Shown: positions 50,769-59,237 of the stretch, piece by piece | How positions within the stretch are numbered: the first letter of the stretch is position 1 | Layout of the letters: each line of letters starts with the position of its first letter | Assembly (NCBI GenBank): GCA_905235325.1 | Contig: CAJOLE010000001.1 | Location: 31,364 to 95,363, forward strand | DNA length: 64,000 bases | Source: an uncultured Prevotella sp. | GTDB taxonomy: Bacteria; Bacteroidota; Bacteroidia; Bacteroidales; Bacteroidaceae | Direction of reading: 5' to 3' | Program-made: the position numbers and the translations under genes | The notes under the pieces: model-generated | The model's input: only the letters and a program-made list of their open reading frames with translations | Told to the model about the DNA's origin: nothing | Database searches by the model: none

Positions 50769-53700
50769 ATGAAGAAGAAAATCTTTCTGCTGCTTGTCGC
50801 TGCGACGATGAGCATGGCTGTCATGGCACAGCGACATACCGACAGGCTCGACCGCGGACTGGTGGTGATTCCTACCGGCAGTACCACCGGCAGTAACACC
50901 AACACCGTGACGTGGCGGCGGCTGACCAACGAGTACTTCGACGTGAAGTACAACGTCTACAGGAACGGTTCGCGCGTAGCGACTAACCTGGCCAATACGT
51001 GCTATTCGGGCAGTGGCTCGACGACTGACGCTTACCAGGTAGCCGCCGTGGTGAACGGCGTGGAGCAGGCGAAGTCGCAGGCCGTGACGGCGTGGAAGCA
51101 GTATGTCTATAAGATAGGCGACACCCGTACCGCCACCGCCTACCTCGACATCCCCTTAGCTGCGGTTTACGACCGCGACGGCAACGACGTGACAGAGCAC
51201 TACCAGCCGAACGACGCCGAGATGGCCGACCTCGACGGCGACGGCCAGTTAGAGATCATCGTCAAGCGGCTCAACACCGTCGATGCCACGGGCTATTACT
51301 CTGGCCTGAACGACGCGAAGGGGAACGAACGCTGGATAATCTATCCGCAGAGCTCACGCGAGTTCGTCGTGCTCGATGCCTACGACGTTGACTGGCTGAC
51401 GGGCGAGGCCGCCCTGCTGTGGCGCATCGACTGCGGCCCGAACATGGTGAGCAGCAACTCGACGGAGATCGACATCATTGCCTACGACTGGGACGAGGAC
51501 GGACGGGCCGAGGTGGTGCTGCGCGGTGCCGACAACATGATTGTCTACGGCGGCGACGGCACGACGCAGCTCTTCACCGTCGGCGACATGACGGTGAACA
51601 CGCGCCCCGTGTGGTACTCGTCGAACGAGAAGGGCTCTGCCACCGGGAGTCTGGCCTATACGAATACGGGTGCCGAGTACCTGATTTACATGAACGGACT
51701 GACGGGTGCGAAGTATCAGGTCACGGACTACCCGCTGGCGCGCGGCAGTGCCGCCGACTGGGGCGACACCTCCGGCCACCGCTCGTCGAAGTACTTCTTC
51801 GGCGCACCCTTCCTCGACGGGCGCAAGGCCAGCCTCTTCCTGGGCCGCGGCATCTACACCCGCCACAAGATGATGGCCATGGACCTCGACCGCGGCGCCC
51901 ACACCTGGAGCACCCGCTGGACGTGGGCCTGCAACAACTCCAACAGCCCCTGGTACGGCAACGGCTACCACAACTTCGTCATCGCCGACGTCGACGAGGA
52001 CGGACGCGACGAGATTGTCTACGGCTCGATGGTCATCGACGACAACGGCTGCGGACTCTCAACCACGGGCTACGGGCATGGCGACGCACAGCACGTGGGC
52101 GACTTCGACCCCTACCGCCCTGGGCTGGAGTTCTTCGGATGCTTAGAGGAAGGGCCCTACTATGGCTGCAACTACCGCAACGCCACCACCGGCGAGGTCT
52201 ACTATAAGTTCACCGCCGGCGACGACACCGGGCGCGGGCTGATGGCCAACTTCTCGAACAGCTATCCCGGCTCGCTGGGGCGCTCGTCGTCGTCGGACGT
52301 CATGTCGGCCGTCACCGACCAGGAGATCGCAGCCCTTGCCGGCGACGGCTACATAGCCTGGGGCGACCTGAACTTCCGCATCTACTGGGACGGCGACCTC
52401 TGCTCGGAGATCCTGAACAGCCCCGGCACGGCTAAGGAGGCTAAGGTGGAAAAGCCCGGCACGGGCCGCCTCTTCACCTCAAGCGGCTGCAACATGAATA
52501 ACGACTCGAAGAACAACCCCTGCTTCCAGGGCGACATCGTCGGCGACTGGCGCGAGGAGATCGTCGTGCGCTGCGGTCAGGGCCTGCGCGTCTATACCTC
52601 GGGCATAGGCACGAACTACAGTATGCCCACGCTCTGGAACGACCACCAGTACCGCCAGGCAATGGTCTGGCAGATGATGGCCTACAACCAGCCGCCCCAC
52701 CTGAGCTACTTCCTCGGCGAGATGGAGGGCATCACCACGGCACCGCCCACGCTGACCGACGATGGGCGCACCATCGTCGACGACGGCTCGACCATCAGCG
52801 GCACCTCTGCTGACCAGCTGCTGATGTGCGAGACAGCCGACATGACCGTCAGCGTCAGCGACGGGGCATCGCCCGCCGTGCTCGTGGTCAACGCCCCGAC
52901 ATGGGTGAAGGGCACCGACGTGAACGGCACCACCGGCACAAAGGTGAAGGGCGACGGCTCGACGGGTGCCACGAACCTGCCCGAAATCGTGACCACCACC
53001 TACACCCACACGCTGACGGGCGGCGCCTTCACGGGCGCGATGCGCCTGGTGAAGCAGGGCGGCGGCGTGCTCCGGCTGCCCGCCGTCAACGAGACCTACA
53101 CGGGGGCGACCGACGTCTGGGCCGGCACGCTGCGCTTCGACGGCACGATGACGGGCAGCGCCGTCTGGCTGAACCGCCACACGACGCTCGAGAGCGACGG
53201 CGGCACGTTCGCCAAGAGCATCACCGCCGACTACGGCTCGGCTATCGCCCCCGGCAGCAAGGGCATCACCGTAGGCACGCTGACGCTGAACCACGGTGCG
53301 CGGCTCGTCATCACGCTCTATGGCGACATCACGGCGAGCAAGGTGAACGCTGACCGGCTGGTGCTCAACGACAAGAGCGGCGACGTCTGGGAACAGTACG
53401 GCCCGGAGTACCTGAAACCCGTCGTCGAGTTCCGCGCCGAGGGCGGCTCCGTGGCCGACGGCACCTACGACTTGGGCACCATCAGCAATTTCGAGGGCGG
53501 CGCCATCATCGAGGGGCTGGAAGGCATCGGCCAGTACAGTCTTGAGAGCAGCAACGGCCACCTCTTCCTCGTCGTGGGGTCGGGCGAGGCCGTGACCTGC
53601 CCCGAGCCTACGTTCGCCGTCAGCGGCTACAGGCTTGTCGACGACGGCCTGCTGCCCGTGGTCAGCATCCTGCCCGGCACGTTCTACTACGGCAGCAGCG

Positions 53701-54629
53701 ACGTCACGCCCGCGATTGCCGCCACGTTCAACGGCGAGCCGGTAGACCTGACGGCGCTCTACAGCGAGGATTACGAGCGTGCCGAGGCTGTCAGCGGATG
53801 GACCACTCCCGGCGCTGTGATGAGCATCGGCGAAGGCGATGCCGACCACGGCAGGTTCTTCTTTGTCAACACCGGCAATACGAACACACGTTACGCTTAT
53901 ACGCGCCTGAGCGACATCGACCTGACGGCTGTCAGCAGCTACACCATAGAGTTCGACCTGGCCATGAAGTCGGGAAATACCGACGGCGTGGAGTTCTGCG
54001 TGATGAGTAAAGGCGGTAAAAGCCCGTCGAACTCTTGGGGCAACTACGCCAACATCAACGGCTACGCCAATATGCTCTTCGACATCACGGCACCGAAAAG
54101 CTCGACGACATTTACCGTGAACGGAACAGAGACCACCACGACACTGGACTCCGAGAAGTGGTATCACGTCGCGCTGAAGGTCGACAAGGAAAGCCGGACC
54201 GTGGCCTGGACCATCTCCAACGGCGACAGCGGCACCTTCAACTTGCCAGAGGAGACCAGTGCCGACTTCGACGGCTTCTATCTGGTGGCTGGCAGGTACT
54301 ACTCTACAATCAGGCTCGACAACGTCCGCATCTGCCGCACCGACGGAGCCTCGTTTGCCTTCCCTGCCACGGGCACGCTGACGGTGACGACGAGCTATCC
54401 CGGCTGCCAGTCGGCCACGGCTGACTATGAGGTGACGGAGGTGCTCATGCCGGGCGACGTCAACCGTGACGGTGTGGTGAACATCGTCGACGTGGCCCTG
54501 ACCATCAGCTATATGACCGGGCAGGAGCCGGAGAACTTCGTGAAGGCTGCAGCCGATCTCGACAGCAACGGCACCGTCGACGACGCCGACCTGAAGGCCA
54601 TCGTCGGACGCATCGGCTGGGGCCGATGA
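50769..54629 (+). CDS. PL11 rhamnogalacturonan lyase with autotransporter-type repeats and dockerin
   Basis: A 1286-residue secreted protein with signal peptide KKKIFLLLVAATMSMAVMA. An Fn3-like domain comes first (about 25-115). The PL11 beta-propeller runs to about residue 655, with calcium-loop strands MADLDGDGQLEIIVKR, YDWDEDGRAEVVLRGADN and ADVDEDGRDEIVYGS. A region near 757-880 resembles autotransporter-associated beta-strand repeats (GGGVLRLPAVNETYTGATDV). A LamG-like sandwich follows (about 997-1190). The last 60 residues are a type I dockerin with two calcium loops (GDVNRDGVVNIVDVALTIS and ADLDSNGTVDDADLKAI). The enzyme cleaves rhamnogalacturonan I. The start at 50769 is chosen for the signal peptide. 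The stop abuts a convergent gene. Confidence 0.92.
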   Translation: MKKKIFLLLVAATMSMAVMAQRHTDRLDRGLVVIPTGSTTGSNTNTVTWRRLTNEYFDVKYNVYRNGSRVATNLANTCYSGSGSTTDAYQVAAVVNGVEQAKSQAVTAWKQYVYKIGDTRTATAYLDIPLAAVYDRDGNDVTEHYQPNDAEMADLDGDGQLEIIVKRLNTVDATGYYSGLNDAKGNERWIIYPQSSREFVVLDAYDVDWLTGEAALLWRIDCGPNMVSSNSTEIDIIAYDWDEDGRAEVVLRGADNMIVYGGDGTTQLFTVGDMTVNTRPVWYSSNEKGSATGSLAYTNTGAEYLIYMNGLTGAKYQVTDYPLARGSAADWGDTSGHRSSKYFFGAPFLDGRKASLFLGRGIYTRHKMMAMDLDRGAHTWSTRWTWACNNSNSPWYGNGYHNFVIADVDEDGRDEIVYGSMVIDDNGCGLSTTGYGHGDAQHVGDFDPYRPGLEFFGCLEEGPYYGCNYRNATTGEVYYKFTAGDDTGRGLMANFSNSYPGSLGRSSSSDVMSAVTDQEIAALAGDGYIAWGDLNFRIYWDGDLCSEILNSPGTAKEAKVEKPGTGRLFTSSGCNMNNDSKNNPCFQGDIVGDWREEIVVRCGQGLRVYTSGIGTNYSMPTLWNDHQYRQAMVWQMMAYNQPPHLSYFLGEMEGITTAPPTLTDDGRTIVDDGSTISGTSADQLLMCETADMTVSVSDGASPAVLVVNAPTWVKGTDVNGTTGTKVKGDGSTGATNLPEIVTTTYTHTLTGGAFTGAMRLVKQGGGVLRLPAVNETYTGATDVWAGTLRFDGTMTGSAVWLNRHTTLESDGGTFAKSITADYGSAIAPGSKGITVGTLTLNHGARLVITLYGDITASKVNADRLVLNDKSGDVWEQYGPEYLKPVVEFRAEGGSVADGTYDLGTISNFEGGAIIEGLEGIGQYSLESSNGHLFLVVGSGEAVTCPEPTFAVSGYRLVDDGLLPVVSILPGTFYYGSSDVTPAIAATFNGEPVDLTALYSEDYERAEAVSGWTTPGAVMSIGEGDADHGRFFFVNTGNTNTRYAYTRLSDIDLTAVSSYTIEFDLAMKSGNTDGVEFCVMSKGGKSPSNSWGNYANINGYANMLFDITAPKSSTTFTVNGTETTTTLDSEKWYHVALKVDKESRTVAWTISNGDSGTFNLPEETSADFDGFYLVAGRYYSTIRLDNVRICRTDGASFAFPATGTLTVTTSYPGCQSATADYEVTEVLMPGDVNRDGVVNIVDVALTISYMTGQEPENFVKAAADLDSNGTVDDADLKAIVGRIGWGR

Positions 54630-55313
54630 CTACAGGCTGAAGAAGCCGAAGAAGTAGACGGCGGCCACCCAGCTGCGGTTGGTCATGTTGCGGGCCTCGC
54701 CCACGCGCGAACCTTTCTTATATATATCGCCGTTGGAGCGGACCTCGCCGACGCGGCTCCCGTTCTCGTAGATGTCGCCATTGGAGCGGATCTCGCCGAC
54801 GCGGCGGCCATCCTTGTAGACGTCGCCGTTGGAGCGGAGCTCGCCCTTGCGCGAGCCGCCGACGTAGATGTCGCCGTTGGAGCGCAGCTCGCCACGGCGC
54901 GAGCCGCCGATATAGACGTCGCCGTTGGAGCGAATCTCGCCCTTGCGCGAGCCGCCGACGTAGAGGTCCATGCCACTGCTGGCCGATGTCGCTGCCGGGC
55001 GCGAGAGGCTGGAGGATGTGCTGGTGCTTGATGTAACCGTTGTCGTTGACCGCGTAGCTGTCATGGCACCGTCGGTAGTGCCGGTGGTGGTCGTCGCCGG
55101 GCCTGCTGCGGCGGTGGTAGCTGCCGGCGTCGTCGGAGCCTGCTGCGTGGTGTTGTAATTACTGTTGCTGCCGATGTTCGCTATGGCACCGACGGTAGAA
55201 GCCACATGATTGACGTCGTACATGGCACTGTTGATGCTCGACAACGTGTTCAACGTGTTGCCGCAGGCTGTCAGGGCAGTGGCCGTGATGATGGTCAGAA
55301 GAGTCTTTTTCAT
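54630..55313 (-). CDS. Lipoprotein with six 17-residue GSRxGExRSNGDxY repeats
   Basis: A 227-residue lipoprotein. The signal ends in ALTAC, with lipid Cys17. A Thr/Ser/Ala-rich linker follows (about 60-115, probably disordered). Then six repeats of about 17 residues follow, each around GGSRRGELRSNGDIY or DGRRVGEIRSNGDIY. The protein ends in a hydrophobic tail (WVAAVYFFGFFSL). The regular G-D-Y pattern resembles small beta-flower or NHL-like proteins of Bacteroidota, but I cannot name the family. Three repeats are GGSRxGE and the later ones KDGRRVGE, ENGSRVGE and KKGSRVGE. It starts 31 bp after lpxH and its stop abuts the PL11 stop. Confidence 0.72.
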   Translation of the reverse strand: MKKTLLTIITATALTACGNTLNTLSSINSAMYDVNHVASTVGAIANIGSNSNYNTTQQAPTTPAATTAAAGPATTTTGTTDGAMTATRSTTTVTSSTSTSSSLSRPAATSASSGMDLYVGGSRKGEIRSNGDVYIGGSRRGELRSNGDIYVGGSRKGELRSNGDVYKDGRRVGEIRSNGDIYENGSRVGEVRSNGDIYKKGSRVGEARNMTNRSWVAAVYFFGFFSL

Positions 55314-55344
55314 CTTGCTTTTAGGTTTTTGGGTTATTGGATGT

Positions 55345-56109
55345 TTACATGATGCTTTCTCCCTCGATGTACTGCGACATGAACAGGTGGTCGCCGTCGT
55401 AGACGACGTAGGTGAACTGGCTGATCCAGTCGCCAAGGATAATCATGCGCGCCTTCTTGGTGAGCTGCAGGTCGACCTCGATGTGGCGGTGCCCGTAGAT
55501 GAAGTAGTCGACGTTGGGGTGGTTCTGAATGTAGCGCCTGGTATAGAGCACCAGATGCTCGCGGTCTTCGCCCATATAGGCCGGCGGCCCGTCGGCCTCG
55601 TGCTTGCGGCGCGAGTGCTTGGCCCAGGTCAGTCCGAACCACATGCCCCAGCGGGGGTGGAGAGCCGAGAAGAGCCACTGGCACGTGCGGTTGTGGAAGA
55701 TCCAGCGGATCAGCTTGAACGAGCGGTTCGGGTCGCCCAGCCCGTCGCCGTGGGCCAGGAAGAAGATCTTGCCGTAGAGCTCGGTGGTGAGCGGCTGCTT
55801 ATGGATGATGACGCCGCACTCGCGCTCGAGGTAGTTGTAGGCCCAGATGTCGTGGTTGCCGGTAAAGAAGTGTACCTCGACGCCCATGTCGGTCAGCTCC
55901 GACAGCTTGCCGAGGAGGCGGGTGTAGCCCCTGGGCACGACGTAGCGGTATTCGTACCAGAAGTCGAACATATCGCCTAACAGGTAGACGGCGGCCGCCT
56001 TCGTCTTGATGCTGTCGAGGAACCGCACGAGGCGCCGCTCCTGCATCCGTTTATGATCGATGGCCCATGAACCGAGATGGGCGTCGCTGAGGAAATAGAT
56101 TGGTTTCAT
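55345..56109 (-). CDS. lpxH: UDP-2,3-diacylglucosamine diphosphatase
   Basis: A 254-residue calcineurin-like phosphoesterase. The metal ligands are in FLSDAHLG (near residue 6), LLGDMFDFW (near 45), TGNHDIWAYN (near 83), LAHGDGLGD (near 120) and YGHRHIEVDLQL. The active-site set D-x-H, GD, GNHD and GHxH is complete. LpxH splits UDP-2,3-diacylglucosamine to lipid X in lipid A synthesis. A tract of CACTTTT-like repeats separates it from the DUF59 gene. It belongs to the minus-strand set beginning at efp. The start at 56109 is preferred over 56118. Confidence 0.92.
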   Translation of the reverse strand: MKPIYFLSDAHLGSWAIDHKRMQERRLVRFLDSIKTKAAAVYLLGDMFDFWYEYRYVVPRGYTRLLGKLSELTDMGVEVHFFTGNHDIWAYNYLERECGVIIHKQPLTTELYGKIFFLAHGDGLGDPNRSFKLIRWIFHNRTCQWLFSALHPRWGMWFGLTWAKHSRRKHEADGPPAYMGEDREHLVLYTRRYIQNHPNVDYFIYGHRHIEVDLQLTKKARMIILGDWISQFTYVVYDGDHLFMSQYIEGESIM

Positions 56110-56110
56110 A

Positions 56111-56148
56111 CTTCTCACTCTTCACTTTTCACTTTTCACTTCCCACTT
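56111..56148 (-). repeat. Pyrimidine-rich CACTTTT tandem tract before lpxH
   Basis: Short repeats of the CACTTTT type on the plus strand, GTGAAAA on the coding strand, fill the gap between the DUF59 stop and the lpxH start. Confidence 0.7.
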
Positions 56149-56467
56149 AGTCGAATCCCAGTTCGACCCGCGCTTCTTCTGTCATCATAGACTGGTCCCA
56201 GGCGGGCTCAAAGACCAGGTTGACGTTGGCGGCACGGATGCCGTCGACGCTCTCGACCTTGGTGCGCACGTCCTCGAGGATGAAGTCGGCGGCGGGGCAG
56301 TTGGGGGCGGTGAACGTCATGTCTAACTCGACGGTGGCGTCGTCCCTGATGTCAATCTTATAGATCATTCCGAGGTCAAAGATGTTGACCGGTATCTCCG
56401 GGTCGTAGACGGTCTTCAGCACGTCGACGATACGCTCTTCTAACGTAGACTTTTCTTGTTGTGTCAT
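56147..56467 (-). CDS. DUF59 (MIP18-type) Fe-S assembly protein
   Basis: A 106-residue protein. The core has DPEIPVNIFDLGMIYKIDI, then VELDMTFTAPNCPAADFILE with the conserved Cys, and ends EPAWDQSMMTEEARVELG. This is the metal-sulfur cluster assembly (SufT/PaaD-like) domain. In Bacteroidota such single-domain proteins often belong to Fe-S maturation. The start overlaps the radC stop by 4 bp. Its partners (suf genes) are not in view. Confidence 0.9.
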   Translation of the reverse strand: MTQQEKSTLEERIVDVLKTVYDPEIPVNIFDLGMIYKIDIRDDATVELDMTFTAPNCPAADFILEDVRTKVESVDGIRAANVNLVFEPAWDQSMMTEEARVELGFD

Positions 56468-57153
56468 ATTTTTCCCTGTTCGTGGTAAGAATAATAGTTG
56501 CCGTCGGTCACGATGACGTGGTCGAGGAAGTGCAGGCGCATCACCTCGCTGGCACGCTTGATGGTCTGCGTCAGCTGGTCGTCGGCCTTGCTCGGGCGGA
56601 TGCTGCCTGAGGGGTGGTTGTGGCAGACGGCGAGGACGGTGGCGTTGGACAGGACGGCCTCGCGCATGATGATGCGGACGTCGACGCTGACCTCCGAGAT
56701 GCCGCCGTGGGAGATGCGCACCTTCTTGATGAGCCGGAAGTTCTGGTTCATCAGCAACAGCCAGAACTCCTCGACGTCGAGGTCCTGCAGCACGGGGTGC
56801 ATCAGGTTGTAGATGCGGGTGGCGGTGCCCAGGTCGGGCCGCTCCTCGGCCTTCTCCTGCTGGCGGCGCTTGCCTAATTCGCAGGCAGCGAGTATGGTGA
56901 TGGCCTTGGCCTCGCCGACGCCCTTGTACTGGCACAGGTCGCGGATGGACATCTTTCCCAAGGTGTTGAGGTTGTTGCCGCAGTCGGCCAGTATCTTCTG
57001 CATGAGTTCCACTGCCGACATACCGGGGCAGCCCGACCCCACGAGGATGGCCAGCAGCTCGGCGTCGGTGAGCGTCGGTGCACCGTGGTCGCGCAGCTTC
57101 TCGCGCGGCTGGTCGTCGGGCGACCAGTTGGCTATGGTCAGTCGTTGGCTCAT
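56464..57153 (-). CDS. radC: RadC/JAMM-domain protein (UPF0758)
   Basis: A 229-residue protein of normal RadC size. The N-terminal HhH region contains LTDAELLAILVGSGCPG and SIRDLCQYKGVGEAKAI. The C-terminal JAMM domain carries E in SEVSVD-type context and HNHPSGSIRPSKAD (His, His and Asp ligands) near 175-190. Despite the name, a role in repair is not established. MAIT-type transformation effects have been proposed. The stop overlaps DUF59 by 4 bp and the start overlaps the GT2 stop by 4 bp. The start at 57153 gives the conserved SQRLTIANWSPDDQPRE beginning. Confidence 0.9.
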   Translation of the reverse strand: MSQRLTIANWSPDDQPREKLRDHGAPTLTDAELLAILVGSGCPGMSAVELMQKILADCGNNLNTLGKMSIRDLCQYKGVGEAKAITILAACELGKRRQQEKAEERPDLGTATRIYNLMHPVLQDLDVEEFWLLLMNQNFRLIKKVRISHGGISEVSVDVRIIMREAVLSNATVLAVCHNHPSGSIRPSKADDQLTQTIKRASEVMRLHFLDHVIVTDGNYYSYHEQGKI

Positions 57154-58184
57154 TTGTAGAAGTTCTTTTCGAAGGCGGTAAATTCGTCTTTCTTCAGGAC
57201 GCAGCGCTTCCACCACGCCTTGATGAAGCCCAGACCGTAGCCCATGAGCTGGGTGAAGGCGGCGGGGATGCTGAGCAGCCCAACCTTCAGGCTTTTGTTC
57301 TTGATGGTGGAATCAATGAAGATGACAGCACTGTATAAAACGAGAGGTATCCACGGGGCGAAGCACATCCAGTAGAACCGGTCGTGGTCGACGTAGTGCA
57401 TCAGGGCACGGCCGACGGCGGAAATCAGGATGAGGCCAATGACACCCACGGTGAAGACCGTGGGCAGCAGGTGGACGAGCTTCAGCGTGCCGGGATGGCG
57501 CTTCGTGAGGTTGATGCGTGCGATACCGCTGTTAAAGACCTGGCGGAAGAACTTCTTCAGGTCGGTGCGCCGCTTGTGCCACACCCAGGCATCGGGAATC
57601 AGGGCGGTCTTGAAGCCGGCCTCGACAATGCGGTAGGAGAAGTCGATGTCCTCGCCGAAGCGCATCTTCGAGAAGCCGCCAAGCTGCCGGTAGACGTCGC
57701 GGCGGATGCCCATGTTGAACGAGCGCGGGTAGAACTTGTCGAGCTTCGCCTTTCCGCCGCGGATGCCGCCCGTGGTGAAGAACGACGTCATCGAGTAGCT
57801 GATGGCTTTCTGCACTGGCGTGAACGACTCATGGGCTGCGTCGGGACCGCCCCAGGCAGAAAGGCCGTCACCCGTTCCGTCGGCAACAGCCTGCATATAC
57901 CCTTCGGGCAGAACCACGTCGGAGTCGAGCACGATGAGCCACTCGCCGCTGGCCCGCTCGGCACCATAGTTACGGCTCTGGCCGGGGCCGCTGTTGTCCT
58001 TGTAGTAATAATGCAAATCAAGGATGTCTGTGTATTTGTCACAGACATCCTTGCATGGCTTCTCAGAGCCGTCTTCCACGACAAGGACTTCGAAGTCCTT
58101 CTGCGTCTGTCTGGCCAGACTGTCAAGCAACTCGCTGACTTCGTCGGGACGGTTGAAGACGGGAACGATGATTGAATATTTCAA
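57150..58184 (-). CDS. Family 2 glycosyltransferase with C-terminal membrane segments
   Basis: A 344-residue protein. The GT2 catalytic domain begins YSIIVPVFNRPDEVSELLDS. DXD appears as LDSDVVLP near residue 93. The acceptor loop is near FGEDIDFSYRIVEAGF. Two to three hydrophobic segments are near the C-terminus (VFTVGVIGLILISAVGRAL and PWIPLVLYSAVIFI). The sugar and acceptor are unknown. A membrane-anchored glycan transferase, for lipid or surface glycan, is likely. It follows efp after a GTGAAAAGGCG-type tract and overlaps radC by 4 bp. Confidence 0.9.
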   Translation of the reverse strand: MKYSIIVPVFNRPDEVSELLDSLARQTQKDFEVLVVEDGSEKPCKDVCDKYTDILDLHYYYKDNSGPGQSRNYGAERASGEWLIVLDSDVVLPEGYMQAVADGTGDGLSAWGGPDAAHESFTPVQKAISYSMTSFFTTGGIRGGKAKLDKFYPRSFNMGIRRDVYRQLGGFSKMRFGEDIDFSYRIVEAGFKTALIPDAWVWHKRRTDLKKFFRQVFNSGIARINLTKRHPGTLKLVHLLPTVFTVGVIGLILISAVGRALMHYVDHDRFYWMCFAPWIPLVLYSAVIFIDSTIKNKSLKVGLLSIPAAFTQLMGYGLGFIKAWWKRCVLKKDEFTAFEKNFYK

Positions 58185-58191
58185 ATCTTCA

Positions 58192-58224
58192 ATTTTTCAC
58201 TTTTCGCCTTTTCGCCTTTTCACT
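58192..58224 (-). repeat. Pyrimidine-rich repeat tract between efp and GT2
   Basis: CACTTTT- and CGCCTTTT-type short repeats between the efp stop and the GT2 start. Confidence 0.7.
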
Positions 58225-58239
58225 TATTCCTCTTTCCCA

Positions 58240-58806
58240 TTACTCCTTGGCACGGGCCAGGTAGCTGCCGTCGCGGGTGTCGACCTGAATGAGGTCGCCC
58301 TCGTTGATGAACAGAGGAACGCGAACCTCGACGCCGGTCTCCAGAGTGGCGGGCTTCAGCGTGTTGGTGGCGGTGTCGCCCTTGATGCCCGGCTCGGAGT
58401 GGGTCACGCGCAGGACGGTCTTCACGGGCATCTCGGCGTAGAGGATGGTGCCGTCGGTGGTGTCGCTGACCACTGACACGGTGTCGCCCTCCTTCATGAA
58501 CTCATGGCCGATGACGAGGTCGTTGGCAATGGGAATCTGCTCGAAAGTCTCGTTGTTCATGAAGATGCGGCCCGACTGGTCCTCGTAGAGGTACTGATAG
58601 TCGCGGTGCTCGATGATGACGTCCTCCAGCTTTTCGCCGATGTTGTAGCGGCGCTCCAGTACGCGGCCGTCGCTGACGTTCTTAACCTTGATGTTCATGA
58701 TGGTGTTACCCTTACCCGGCTTGCGGTGCTGGAAGTCGATGCAAACCCAAATACCCCCGTCCATGCGGATGGCGGTTCCTTTCTTGATGTCTTGTGAGTT
58801 AATCAT
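58240..58806 (-). CDS. efp: Elongation factor P
   Basis: A 188-residue protein of three beta-barrel domains that relieves ribosome stalling at polyproline. The conserved domain I loop is present as KPGKGNTIMNIKVKNV. The residue at the modification site is a Lys (PGKG), as in the lysine-type EF-Ps, not an Arg. The modifying enzymes (EpmA/EpmB or others) are not in the window. EMPVKTVLRVTHSEPGIKGD carries the second signature. The gene has its own -7 box and is divergent from rpmH. It heads the minus-strand set to lpxH. Confidence 0.94.
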   Translation of the reverse strand: MINSQDIKKGTAIRMDGGIWVCIDFQHRKPGKGNTIMNIKVKNVSDGRVLERRYNIGEKLEDVIIEHRDYQYLYEDQSGRIFMNNETFEQIPIANDLVIGHEFMKEGDTVSVVSDTTDGTILYAEMPVKTVLRVTHSEPGIKGDTATNTLKPATLETGVEVRVPLFINEGDLIQVDTRDGSYLARAKE

Positions 58807-58839
58807 ACAAAAATTAATCTAAATGTTGGAATTTGGGTG

Positions 58840-58847
58840 CAAAGGTA
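58840..58847 (-). promoter_or_regulatory. -7 promoter box of efp
   Basis: TACCTTTG followed by CACCC on the minus strand, 33 nt before the ATG at 58806. Confidence 0.7.
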
Positions 58848-58856
58848 CGAAAAAAA

Positions 58857-58886
58857 GTGAAAAGTGGAAAGTGAAAAGTGAAAAAA
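58857..58886 (+). repeat. GTGAAAA-type tandem tract between efp and rpmH
   Basis: GTGAAAAGTGGAAAGTGAAA continues as GTGAAAAA. It is a purine-rich tandem tract in the divergent spacer, between the two promoters. Confidence 0.7.
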
Positions 58887-58921
58887 ATGGAGGAAAACTT
58901 GCGTAATCCAAAAGAAATGAG

Positions 58922-58929
58922 TACTTTTG
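58922..58929 (+). promoter_or_regulatory. -7 promoter box of rpmH
   Basis: TACTTTTG followed by CACCCCC, 45 nt before the ATG at 58975. Confidence 0.7.
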
Positions 58930-58974
58930 CACCCCCAAATGATAATAAACAATAAAAAATAAGGATTAAGAGCA

Positions 58975-59130
58975 ATGAAAAGAACATTTCAGCCGCACAA
59001 TCGCCGTCGCGTCAACAAGCACGGCTTCCGTGAGAGAATGGCCACGAAGAATGGTCGCCGCGTGTTGGCTTCACGCCGCGCAAAGGGTCGCAAGAAGTTA
59101 ACTGTTTCTGACGAGCATCACGGAAAGTAA
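58975..59130 (+). CDS. rpmH: 50S ribosomal protein L34
   Basis: A 51-residue basic protein, [20 protein letters not shown] at the N-terminus and RRAKGRKKL near the C-terminus. This is the invariant L34 pattern, with a 7-residue acidic-basic tail (TVSDEHHGK). It is a component of the large ribosomal subunit. A rho-independent terminator (59159-59206) follows 28 bp after the stop. In many bacteria rpmH is next to rnpA, but here that gene is about 49 kb away. Confidence 0.97.
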   Translation: MKRTFQPHNRRRVNKHGFRERMATKNGRRVLASRRAKGRKKLTVSDEHHGK

Positions 59131-59158
59131 ACCACCCGTCTCGGAAAGAAAATGAAGG

Positions 59159-59206
59159 AAAAACAGAAAGAAGTAGAGAGAATTCTTTGCTTCTTTCTGT
59201 TTTTTC
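59159..59206 (+). terminator. Intrinsic terminator of rpmH
   Basis: A 15-bp stem: AAAAACAGAAAGAAG pairs with CTTCTTTCTGTTTTT. The loop contains AGTAGAGAGAATTCTTTG-like sequence, and a T-run follows. It ends 2 bp before the next promoter box. Confidence 0.75.
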
Positions 59207-59208
59207 AT

Positions 59209-59216
59209 TAACTTTG
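59209..59216 (+). promoter_or_regulatory. -7 promoter box of the PASTA gene
   Basis: TAACTTTG followed by CAATC, 21 nt before the ATG at 59238, directly behind the rpmH terminator. Confidence 0.7.
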
Positions 59217-59237
59217 CAATCGAAAAGTGAATCGTCG

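Noticed and set aside
58240-59130. A bacterial origin of replication next to rpmH
   Set aside because: No dnaA, dnaN or DnaA-box cluster is visible. In Bacteroidota rpmH is not a marker of the origin.
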